In this document: positions 45,168 to 52,467 of the stretch, in pieces | Position numbering within the stretch: the stretch's first letter is position 1 | Layout: each line of letters starts with the position of its first letter | Assembly (NCBI GenBank): GCA_036488085.1 | Contig: DASXHZ010000078.1 | Coordinates: 7,435 to 71,434 of the forward strand | DNA from: DASXHZ01 sp036488085 | GTDB taxonomy: Bacteria; Acidobacteriota; Thermoanaerobaculia; Gp7-AA8 | Direction: 5' to 3' | DNA length: 64,000 bases | The notes under the pieces: model-generated | Databases searched by the model: none | What the model was told of the DNA's origin: nothing | The model's input: only the letters and a program-made list of their open reading frames with translations | Made by a program: the position numbers and the translations under genes

Positions 45168-45527
45168 TTGGAAGACAAGATCAAGCAGCTTCTCCGCGAG
45201 CTCGGCACTGCGATCAACGAGTCGATCTCCGGCTCGGACGACGTCAACCGCCACATGCAGAAAATCCGCGACGAGGGATACGACCTCTACGTCGTCCTCG
45301 ACGCCACCATCGGTTTGAATCGACAGGATGGAGACGACGAGCCGCAGCCTCAGCCGGAACCGACCGCCGCGCTCGTCGCGCGCAGCGCGTCCTCGGGCAA
45401 GGAAGCGCAGTTCCGCATCAACGTCAACGACCTCGGGCTCCTCCGCTCGCTCGGGATCGACCCGACCCGCAAGGTGAGAAGCGCGCGGCGCGTCGAGCCG
45501 CTCGGCCAGTCCCGTGACGACGAGTGA
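45168..45527 (+). CDS. Hypothetical protein, small acidic
   Basis: A 119-aa protein of unknown function. The N-terminal helix (LEDKIKQLLRELGTAINESI) and the segment IRDEGYDLYVVLDATIGLNRQ are followed by an acidic/proline linker (DGDDEPQPQPEPT) and a basic C-terminus (DPTRKVRSARRVEP). The TTG at 45168 is preferred because CAGGGAA lies 7 nt upstream; a GTG at 45120 overlapping the glycosylase stop would add 16 residues. It overlaps rlmN by 14 nt. Confidence 0.65.
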   Translation: MEDKIKQLLRELGTAINESISGSDDVNRHMQKIRDEGYDLYVVLDATIGLNRQDGDDEPQPQPEPTAALVARSASSGKEAQFRINVNDLGLLRSLGIDPTRKVRSARRVEPLGQSRDDE

Positions 45528-46668
45528 TGTTCTAAAGCCGAACCTCTACGACCTCGCCCCCGGCGCGCTCGCGGCGGAGCTGCGCAAGCATGTCTCGCCG
45601 CCGTTCCGCGCGAAACAGATCGAGCAGTGGATGCACGTCCGCGGCGTCGACTCGTTCGAGGCGATGACGAACATCCCGAAGGAGACGCGCGCGCTGCTCG
45701 CGGAGCGCTACACGCTCGAGCTGCCGCGTATCGTCGAAGTGACGCCGCCGGCGCCCGACGGGAGCCGGAAGTACCTGTTCGAGCTGCGCGATCAACAGCG
45801 GATCGAAGCTGTGTACATGCCGATGGGAGACAGAACAAGTGTGTGCCTCTCGTCGCAGGCCGGCTGCGCGGTCGGCTGCACGTTCTGCGTCACCGGCTTC
45901 TTCGGCGCTGGGCGCAACCTCACGCCGAGCGAGATGCTCGGCCAGTTCTTCACGATCGTGCGCGAGCACGCGCTGCCGCTCGATCACATGAACGTCGTCT
46001 TCATGGGAATGGGGGAGCCGCTCCTCAACTTCGACCACGTCGTGACGACGCTCGACGTCCTCTATCGCAACGTCGCGCCGAAGCGGATCACGGTCTCGAC
46101 CTCCGGCATCATTCCGGGAATCGACGATCTCGCGCGGCGCGAACGGCGGCCGAACCTGGCGGTCTCGATCAACGCGCCTGACCGCGAACGGCGCGAGGAG
46201 ATCATGCCGATTACGGCGAAGTATCCGCTCGACGAGCTGATCGCGGCGCTCCGCCGTTTCCCGCTGGAGAAGGGACGGGACGTCACGATCGAGTACGTCC
46301 TGATCGCCGGCTTCAACGACGCGCCGCGCGATGCGGTGCTGCTCGCGAAACTGATCCGCGGCCTGCACGCGAAAGTGAACGCGATCCCGCTGAACGAGGA
46401 CGCGAATCTGCCGCAGTGGATGAAGCGCCCGTCGGATGCTGCGATCGACGCCTTCGTCGACACGCTGGTGCAGCACGATGTGCACGTGACCGTCCGTCGC
46501 TCGAAAGGACGCGACATCGCCGCCGCCTGCGGTCAGCTCAGAGGGAAGAGCGAGGCGAAATCGCGGGTGTCACGACAGCCGCATCTCGCGGAGCGGCGTG
46601 TGGACGGCTCCGGAGGGGTCGAGGCGGCTCGAAAAGAGCGTAACCCGGTCCACCGTGAACGGCGCTGA
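45514..46668 (+). CDS. rlmN: Dual-specificity 23S rRNA/tRNA adenine C2 methyltransferase
   Basis: RlmN, 384 aa, a radical-SAM enzyme that methylates A2503 of 23S rRNA and A37 of some tRNAs. The cluster motif is CAVGCTFC, preceded by SSQAGC. VVFMGMGEPLLNFD and ISTSG-like TVSTSGIIPGIDDL match the family. The C-terminal catalytic Cys region reads RRSKGRDIAAACGQL. About 37 extra residues follow that core and are antisense to thpR, a tail-to-tail overlap of 99 bp. The GTG start overlaps the previous gene. Confidence 0.95.
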   Translation: MTTSDVLKPNLYDLAPGALAAELRKHVSPPFRAKQIEQWMHVRGVDSFEAMTNIPKETRALLAERYTLELPRIVEVTPPAPDGSRKYLFELRDQQRIEAVYMPMGDRTSVCLSSQAGCAVGCTFCVTGFFGAGRNLTPSEMLGQFFTIVREHALPLDHMNVVFMGMGEPLLNFDHVVTTLDVLYRNVAPKRITVSTSGIIPGIDDLARRERRPNLAVSINAPDRERREEIMPITAKYPLDELIAALRRFPLEKGRDVTIEYVLIAGFNDAPRDAVLLAKLIRGLHAKVNAIPLNEDANLPQWMKRPSDAAIDAFVDTLVQHDVHVTVRRSKGRDIAAACGQLRGKSEAKSRVSRQPHLAERRVDGSGGVEAARKERNPVHRERR

Positions 46669-47124
46669 CTCGTAGTCGCGCAGCGCGCCGTTGAAAGCTT
46701 CGACACACGCGGGCGGCCAGCGGTCGCGGATGCGGCAGAGGGTCAGGTGCGGTTTGAACTCCGCGTTGTCGAGCTCCACGCCCGCGTCCTTCACCGCCGC
46801 GCGCACGCCGTCGGCCACCCCGATGAACGCCTCCGGCGGCGTCACGCCGACCCACGCCACGCGCGCGTGACGCGGATTCGGGAAGAAGCCGCTTCCGTTC
46901 AGCCGCGCCTCGAACTTCTTCGCCGACACGAGCCTCTCCTCCACGCGCGGCGCGAGCGCGTCGACGAGCGAGTCGTCCTGGTCGCCGAGGAATGCGAACG
47001 TGAGGTGCTGCGTCTCGGGACGGACCCATGACGCCGCGGCGAGCTTCGACCTCACGCGCGCAATGCGGTCGTTGACGTCGGCAAGGACGTCTCGCGGGAA
47101 CGTCGTCGCGATGAAGAGGCGCAC
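46570..47124 (-). CDS. thpR: RNA 2',3'-cyclic phosphodiesterase
   Basis: ThpR/LigT family 2H phosphoesterase, 184 aa. Both HxTx motifs are present: HLTFAFLG near residue 40 and HLTLCRIRDRW near residue 126. The N-terminus MRLFIATTFPRDVLADV is typical. These enzymes hydrolyse 2',3'-cyclic phosphates and join tRNA halves in vitro. Its 3' end overlaps the rlmN tail on the opposite strand. Confidence 0.92.
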   Translation of the reverse strand: MRLFIATTFPRDVLADVNDRIARVRSKLAAASWVRPETQHLTFAFLGDQDDSLVDALAPRVEERLVSAKKFEARLNGSGFFPNPRHARVAWVGVTPPEAFIGVADGVRAAVKDAGVELDNAEFKPHLTLCRIRDRWPPACVEAFNGALRDYESAPFTVDRVTLFSSRLDPSGAVHTPLREMRLS

Positions 47125-47148
47125 TGATTTGGGACCGAAGGGGTGATT

Positions 47149-48516
47149 CTACCCCTTCCGATCCGCCTGTCCGGCCAAAAACTCGGGCGTGAAGATGCGT
47201 GCGATGTCGGCCTCGCTCATGAGGCCCTTCTCGCGCAGGAGCTGCGGGACCGGCGTGCCGCTCTTGGCCGCCTCCTTCGCGATCTCGGCGGCGCGGGCGT
47301 AGCCGATGATCGGGTTGAGCGCGGTGGCGAGCGAGGGGGAGCTGACATAGTACGCCTCGCACCGTTCCCGGTCGGCCGCGATGCCGCGGATGCACTTCTC
47401 GATGAACACCGGGAGGTAGTTCTTCAGGATCTCGATCGAGAACGTCAGCTCGAACGCCATCAGCGGCATCATCACGTTCAGTTCGAGCTGCCCCGCCTGC
47501 GACGCGTAGTCGATCGCCGTCGCCGCGCCGATGATGTGGAAGAGCACCTGATTCATGCACTCCAGCATCGACGGGTTCACTTTGCCCGGCATGATCGAGG
47601 AGCCCGGCTGTACGGCAGGGAGGATGATCTCGGCGAGCCCCGTCTGCGGGCCGCTCGCGAGGAGCCGGAGGTCGTTCGTGATCCGAGTCAGCTCCAGCGC
47701 GAGAGTGCGCAGCGCCGCGCTCACGGCGACGACCGGAAACTGCGACTGCATCGCCTCGCGGAGGTCGCCGGAGGAGACGAGCTCGAGATCGGTCATCTCG
47801 TCCATCTGTTTCACGACGGCGGCCCGATAGCCGATCGGCGTGTTGATGCCGGTTCCGGCCGCGGTGCCGCCGAGGCCGAGCTCCCGCAGATCGATCGACG
47901 CGGAGACGAGCGCCCGCGTCGCGCGCGCGACCGCTTCGCCGTAGGCGCGGAACTCCTGGCCGAGCGTCACCGGCACGGCATCCTGCAAGTGCGTGCGGCC
48001 CGACTTGATGACGTCGGCGAATTCGTCGCCCTTTGTGAGGAACTGCGATGCGAGCGCGTCGAGGTGCGGGTAGAGGTCGTTCAGCAGTAGCAGGCTGGCG
48101 ACGCGGATCGCAGTCGGGAAGACGTCGTTCGTCGACTGCGACATGTTGACGTGATCGTTGGGGTGGATGTTCTTCCCCGCGAGCGTCGCGATCACCTCGT
48201 TCACGTTCATGTTGAACGAGGTGCCGGCGCCCGCCTGGAAGACATCGACGACGAACTGGCCGCGATACTTTTCGAAGTTGGCCAGCAGTTCATCGCATGC
48301 GCCGACGATCGCCGCCGACGTCTCGGTGTCCATCGCGCCGAGCTCGCGGTTCGCGAGCGCCGCGGCGCGCTTGAGCTGAATGAAAGTCCGGATGAACACC
48401 GGATGCTCGCGCAACCCGCTGACCGGATAGTTCTCGACCGCGCGCTGCGTCTGCGCGCCATACAGCGCGTCATCCGGAACCTGGACTTCGCCGAGTGTGT
48501 CGCGTTCGGTTCTCAT
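47149..48516 (-). CDS. Aspartate ammonia-lyase/class II fumarase family enzyme
   Basis: A 455-aa enzyme of the aspartase/fumarase superfamily. The N-terminus TERDTLGEVQVPDDALYGAQ, the SS-loop GSSIMPGKVNPSMLECMNQV and the GSGTHLQDAVPVTLGQE-like block (SGRTHLQDAVPVTL) are intact. Sequence features alone do not settle aspartase versus fumarase. A complete class I fumarase lies next to it, which would make a second fumarase redundant and mildly favours aspartase (fumarate plus ammonia from aspartate). The fumarase beta gene ends 10 nt upstream on the same strand. Confidence 0.85.
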   Translation of the reverse strand: MRTERDTLGEVQVPDDALYGAQTQRAVENYPVSGLREHPVFIRTFIQLKRAAALANRELGAMDTETSAAIVGACDELLANFEKYRGQFVVDVFQAGAGTSFNMNVNEVIATLAGKNIHPNDHVNMSQSTNDVFPTAIRVASLLLLNDLYPHLDALASQFLTKGDEFADVIKSGRTHLQDAVPVTLGQEFRAYGEAVARATRALVSASIDLRELGLGGTAAGTGINTPIGYRAAVVKQMDEMTDLELVSSGDLREAMQSQFPVVAVSAALRTLALELTRITNDLRLLASGPQTGLAEIILPAVQPGSSIMPGKVNPSMLECMNQVLFHIIGAATAIDYASQAGQLELNVMMPLMAFELTFSIEILKNYLPVFIEKCIRGIAADRERCEAYYVSSPSLATALNPIIGYARAAEIAKEAAKSGTPVPQLLREKGLMSEADIARIFTPEFLAGQADRKG

Positions 48517-48525
48517 CGCTGAAGG

Positions 48526-49098
48526 CTAGGCCTTCAGTGCTTCCAGCCGCAACTTCGATGCCTCGAACACTTCCTTGTGGAGCGACCGCCCGTGCGCGTC
48601 CATCGTGACAATCGCCATGAACTCTTCGACCCAGAGGTGCCAGATCGCCTCGGGGGAGCCAAGGTCCATCCAGTCGACACCGTCGACGCGTTTGATCGAG
48701 GCGGCGCAGACCTGCGCGGCGCCGCCGATGGCGTGGAGGTAGACCGCTCCGTACTCCTTGCACGCGGCCAGCGTCTTCTCGCCCATGCCGCCCTTGCCTA
48801 TCACCGCGCGCAGGCCGTATTCGCGGATGACCTCGTGCTCGTACGGCTCCTCGCGCGACGACGTGGTCGGGCCGGCCGCCTTGCAGATCCACCGATCGCC
48901 TTCCTTCACCATCACCGGACCGCAGTGATAGAGGATCGCGCCGTTCAGGTCGACCGGAGGCTTCGTCCCTTCGTGAATGCGATGGTGCACCGCGTCGCGC
49001 CCCGTGTAGAGGCGGCCCGTGATCGAGACCGTATCGCCGACGTTCAGCGATCGGATGGTCGCTTCGTCGACCGGCGTCGTGATGTTGATTGTCGCCAT
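48526..49098 (-). CDS. Fumarate hydratase class I, beta subunit
   Basis: A 190-aa beta subunit of two-subunit class I fumarase. Typical blocks are SLNVGDTVSITGRLYTGRDAVHHRI, LYHCGPVMV, AAGPTTSSREEPYE and KGGMGEKTLAACKEYGAVYL. The ATG at 49098 gives the proper length; a longer frame runs back through palindromic repeat sequence. The alpha subunit is encoded directly upstream beyond that ~90-bp repeat. Confidence 0.92.
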   Translation of the reverse strand: MATINITTPVDEATIRSLNVGDTVSITGRLYTGRDAVHHRIHEGTKPPVDLNGAILYHCGPVMVKEGDRWICKAAGPTTSSREEPYEHEVIREYGLRAVIGKGGMGEKTLAACKEYGAVYLHAIGGAAQVCAASIKRVDGVDWMDLGSPEAIWHLWVEEFMAIVTMDAHGRSLHKEVFEASKLRLEALKA

Positions 49099-49101
49099 GT
49101 T

Positions 49102-49195
49102 AGTTGCCAGTGGCCGGTGGCCGGTTGCCAGAAAAAGCGCGCGAGAGGTAGATGGCGGTCTGGCCACCGGCCACTGGCAACCGGCCACTCACTAG
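49102..49195. repeat. Palindromic repeat, family C, between fumarase subunit genes
   Basis: Two inverted arms built on TTGCCAGTGGCCGGTGGCC and its complement flank a ~35-bp centre. The same words occur at 55,025-55,085, 55,190-55,250 and 63,123-63,160. It separates two genes of one operon and touches the alpha-subunit stop. Confidence 0.8.
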
Positions 49196-50103
49196 TAGAG
49201 CCATTTCGCGACCTGCCCGTTCCCGTCGAGTTGCGCGCCGCGCCGGCGGTACGCCCAGCACATGTACGCGATGCTGACAAAGTACGACGCCGGGAGCCGG
49301 TTCTGCTTGCCGATCTTGCACGCGAGGAGCGTCGTGTTGCCGCCGAACCCCATCGGTCCGATGCCGCTCTGGTTCGCCTTCTCGACGATCCGTCCCTCGA
49401 GATCGGCGAGCAGCGGATCGGTGTTCGTGTCGTCGAGCTCGCGGAGGAGCTGTTCCTTCGCGAAGGCGTAGCCGGTTCCGCGGTCGCCGCCGATGCAGAC
49501 GCCGAGGATCCCGGGACCGCAGCCTTGGCCCTGAGCATTGAGGATGCAGTCGAGAATGGCGTTCTCGACGCCCTTGAGATCGCGTCCGCCGAGCTTCGGA
49601 TCGGGGAGCGAGTACTGCGCGTTCATGTTCTCGCAGCCGCCGCCTTTCAGCATCAGCTTCACTTCCACGTACGGCTCGCGCCATTGATGGAAGTGAAAGA
49701 CCGGCGAGCCGGGGCCGGTGTTGTCGCCGGTGTTCTTCCCGGTGATGCTGTCGACGCTGTTCTGCCGGAGGTACCCCTTCTTCGTTGCCGCCCGCACCGC
49801 CTCCACCGCCGTCTCCTCGAACTCGAGCTGGTCGTAGCCGACGGGCGTGTGGACGAAGAAGAGGATCGTGCCGGTGTCCTGGCAGAGCGGCAGCGAGCTC
49901 TCCTTCGCCAGTCCGATGTTGCAGCCGATGACGTTCAGCGCCACGTCGGCATTCGACCCTTCCGCCTCGTTCTTCCGCGCCGCCGTGACGGCGCGGACCA
50001 CGTCATCCGGAAGGATCGTCGACGTCCGCCGGATCAGCTCGAGAATGCTGTCGAACAGATCCGGCTCTTTTGTGACTTCGTGGAGTGGTGCTGTTGCGCT
50101 CAT
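49192..50103 (-). CDS. Fumarate hydratase class I, alpha subunit
   Basis: A 303-aa alpha subunit of the iron-sulfur fumarase that interconverts fumarate and malate. Three Cys that hold the [4Fe-4S] cluster fit LPLCQDTG, KGGGCENMNAQ and GVCIGGDRGTGY. Other blocks: VDSITGKNTGDNTGPGSPVFHFH and ANQSGIGPMGFGGNTTLL. It is upstream of the beta-subunit gene and the aspartase/fumarase homologue, forming a C4-dicarboxylate operon. Confidence 0.94.
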   Translation of the reverse strand: MSATAPLHEVTKEPDLFDSILELIRRTSTILPDDVVRAVTAARKNEAEGSNADVALNVIGCNIGLAKESSLPLCQDTGTILFFVHTPVGYDQLEFEETAVEAVRAATKKGYLRQNSVDSITGKNTGDNTGPGSPVFHFHQWREPYVEVKLMLKGGGCENMNAQYSLPDPKLGGRDLKGVENAILDCILNAQGQGCGPGILGVCIGGDRGTGYAFAKEQLLRELDDTNTDPLLADLEGRIVEKANQSGIGPMGFGGNTTLLACKIGKQNRLPASYFVSIAYMCWAYRRRGAQLDGNGQVAKWLY

Positions 50104-50112
50104 GAAGCAACT

Positions 50113-51516
50113 TTACTGATTCGACGTTCTGGCGTCACGCGCGACGCCGTGTACGTGCGACTCGGCGCACGACGTGCCGAACCACCCGGACGAGCACTGG
50201 TACGGCTGATCGACGTTCGTGTACGACGTCGTGAAGCTGTCGAAGAACGGGTCGGCTTTCCAGAGCGTCGTGCCGTCGCTGAGCATGACGTGCATCGTCG
50301 CGGTGGTCCCGAGCGGCGTGACCGTGTTCGGCGCGATGTAGGTGACGTCGACGGTGGCGTAACCGGTTGGCGAGTTCGGGTCGCGGATGTCCTTGTTGTA
50401 GCCCCAACTGTGATAGCTGATGCCGGAGTTGCCGAAGTCGACGGTGACCTGCGAGCGGTCGGTGCGATAGAAACGCGTGCCGGGTTTGTCGTTGCAGACG
50501 ACGACCTCCACGCCGGGGCTCGTCGAGTCGGCGCAGGTGCTGAACGGACTCGAGTGCACGTTCCAGTCGCCCGCGGTGAGCTCCGGAATCACCGTGGTGC
50601 CGTCGCTCTCGGCGGAGACCGTCGCATTGAGCGACGAGAGATTGGCGTGCGCCGCGGTCTGGGCGTCGAGGTGGAAGTGCTGCGTCGTGCCGCCGCCGTC
50701 GTAGTGGTTTTCCTCCGAGGAGGTGAGGCTCGAACGGCTGGTCGTGGTGGTGTCCTCGTGTGCCGTGGCATCCCACGAGTAGAACGGATCAGCGTCGTCG
50801 TAGACCTGCGTCTGCGCGGTACCGCTGTTGTTCGAGTCGTCCCAATCGCCAGGATTCACGCCGTCGGCGATCACCTGAAGATCGGTCGGGCCGGCCGATT
50901 CGAAAACCGTCGCGAGGGAGACGTTCACGGTGTCGCCGGCGTCAACCCAGATGCCGTCGATGCGGTCGACCTCACTCCCGTTCGCGAGCACGCGCACGTT
51001 CGTGTGCGCGCCCGTCTCGCCGTTCAGCTCCGAGAGCGAGACGCGGACGATGGTCGGGAATCCGACCAACGCATGGACCGGTGCAATGACGGAGTTGACG
51101 CGCAAGTCGGGACGCCGCTTCACGACGTCGCTCGCGTCGACGACCTCGGTGCGGTCGCCTGTCGCGCTCGCGACATGCGCCTCGATCGCCACCGGGGCAT
51201 GCCAGGCGAGAGTGCCGAGGGCGGCCGTGAAGGAGCCGGAGCCGTCGGTGTCGTTGAAGTTGACGACCGACTGGTCCGGCATCTTCGCCTGGACCTTTTC
51301 GACGGCGCCATTGGCCGTCAGCTCGAGCGTCGCCACGCCGTCGCGGCCGAGGAGCGTGCGCGTTTCGATCGACGCGTCGCCGGAGCGGCCGGTGGCGTTC
51401 TTCACGCCGCTGTCGTTGTATTTGAAGGTTGCGGGATACGTTTGAGTCTGGCCGAATGCGGCGGCGGTGGTGAGCAGAGCGGCCGCAAGTACGGTCGCCG
51501 AAAGAAGGCGATGCAT
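50113..51516 (-). CDS. Secreted CARDB-like beta-sandwich protein
   Basis: A 467-aa exported protein with a signal peptide (MHRLLSATVLAAALLTTAAAFG). Residues ~120-260 (PDLRVNSVIAPVHALVGFPTIVRVSLSELNGETG... DWDDSNNSGTAQTQVYDD) match a CARDB adhesion-type Ig-like domain. The C-terminal part has a Cys pair (CSSGW, SCAESHVHG) and no membrane anchor. The ATG at 51516 is preferred because a GGGGGG-AAC stretch precedes it. The function is unknown; binding or surface association is likely. Confidence 0.72.
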   Translation of the reverse strand: MHRLLSATVLAAALLTTAAAFGQTQTYPATFKYNDSGVKNATGRSGDASIETRTLLGRDGVATLELTANGAVEKVQAKMPDQSVVNFNDTDGSGSFTAALGTLAWHAPVAIEAHVASATGDRTEVVDASDVVKRRPDLRVNSVIAPVHALVGFPTIVRVSLSELNGETGAHTNVRVLANGSEVDRIDGIWVDAGDTVNVSLATVFESAGPTDLQVIADGVNPGDWDDSNNSGTAQTQVYDDADPFYSWDATAHEDTTTTSRSSLTSSEENHYDGGGTTQHFHLDAQTAAHANLSSLNATVSAESDGTTVIPELTAGDWNVHSSPFSTCADSTSPGVEVVVCNDKPGTRFYRTDRSQVTVDFGNSGISYHSWGYNKDIRDPNSPTGYATVDVTYIAPNTVTPLGTTATMHVMLSDGTTLWKADPFFDSFTTSYTNVDQPYQCSSGWFGTSCAESHVHGVARDARTSNQ

Positions 51517-51594
51517 GAGTTCCCCCCGAGTCAATGAGATCTGAAGCTGGGAGATGCACTCACAATAAGAGTGCCATGATTACAATGGGAACCC

Positions 51595-52383
51595 ATGCTC
51601 CGCGATAAATTGATGCATCACGAGCCGGTGGATGGTTTCCGCTGGCGCAGCCATGAGGTTGCGCGCATTGAGGGGTTCAGCGACGCGGTGTTCGGGTTCG
51701 CGCTCACGCTCCTCATCGTGTCGCTGGAAGTGCCGAAGACGTCGACCGAGCTCTTCGCGACGATGCGCGGGTTCGGCGCGTTCCTCGCCACGTTCTCGAT
51801 GCTGTCGCTGATCTGGTACGCGCAGTACCTCTTCTTCCGCCGCTACGGCCTCGAGGATCGCGTAACGGTCGTGCTCAACCTGGCGCTGCTCTTCACGGTC
51901 CTCTTCTTCGTCTTTCCGCTCAAGTTCCTCTTCACGGTCCTCCTCGGCGATCCGACGATGCGGCACGTGAAGGTGATGACGCCGCGCGGACTCGAGCCGG
52001 CGATCCTTCCCCAACACCGGCCATTCATCTACCTGATCTACGGCCTCGGCTTCGTCGCGATCTTCACCGTCTTCACGCTTCTCTACCGGCACGCCTACAA
52101 GTTGCGGGAGAAGCTGGAGCTGAACGAGTACGAGACGTGGGAGACGCGGCACGCCATCCGCCGCATGCTCTTCGCGGTCGTCCTCGGCATCTTGTACCTC
52201 GCCGTCGCCGGTCTGGAGGCGATCCCCAAGCAGAACCTGATGGTCTCGGACATCGTCTCCGTCACCATCTTCCTCCTCTTCTTTGGACTGTTCCTGGTCA
52301 TGCTGAAGATGCGCAGCCAACGGAACCGCGTCCGGAAAGAGTGGATCGCGAAGAGCACCGCCGTACCTCCCGAAAAGCCATAG
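51595..52383 (+). CDS. TMEM175-family (DUF1211) potassium channel
   Basis: A 262-aa membrane protein with about six helices. The first helix carries RIEGFSDAVFGFALTLLIVS, the RxxxFSD signature of TMEM175 K+ channels. The remaining segments include LIWYAQYLFFRRYG and VVLNLALLFTVLFFVFPLKFLF. Bacterial homologues form tetrameric K+ channels. An alternative ATG at 51613 would shorten it by six residues. clpB starts 84 nt downstream on the same strand behind its own operator. Confidence 0.85.
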   Translation: MLRDKLMHHEPVDGFRWRSHEVARIEGFSDAVFGFALTLLIVSLEVPKTSTELFATMRGFGAFLATFSMLSLIWYAQYLFFRRYGLEDRVTVVLNLALLFTVLFFVFPLKFLFTVLLGDPTMRHVKVMTPRGLEPAILPQHRPFIYLIYGLGFVAIFTVFTLLYRHAYKLREKLELNEYETWETRHAIRRMLFAVVLGILYLAVAGLEAIPKQNLMVSDIVSVTIFLLFFGLFLVMLKMRSQRNRVRKEWIAKSTAVPPEKP

Positions 52384-52434
52384 CTCCGTTCTTGCACGCC
52401 CGGAATGGACGGGATGTCTCCTCCGTTTATTGAG

Positions 52435-52453
52435 TTGAGTCAGTTGGACTCAA
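52435..52453. promoter_or_regulatory. HAIR element (HspR operator) upstream of clpB
   Basis: TTGAGT and ACTCAA are inverted around exactly 7 bases, matching the HAIR consensus CTTGAGT-N7-ACTCAAG at 12 of 14 positions. It ends 14 nt before the clpB ATG, a position suited to repression. HspR-HAIR control of clpB is known in actinobacteria and some other phyla; the assignment here rests on the motif. Confidence 0.8.
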
Positions 52454-52467
52454 TGTGAGGCAAAGCT

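Noticed and set aside
48577..51537. A 986-codon plus-strand ORF.
   Set aside because: It lies antisense to the two fumarase subunit genes and the CARDB-like protein. Its composition (Arg/Val/Asp-rich, no motifs) is typical of a mirror frame in high-GC DNA.
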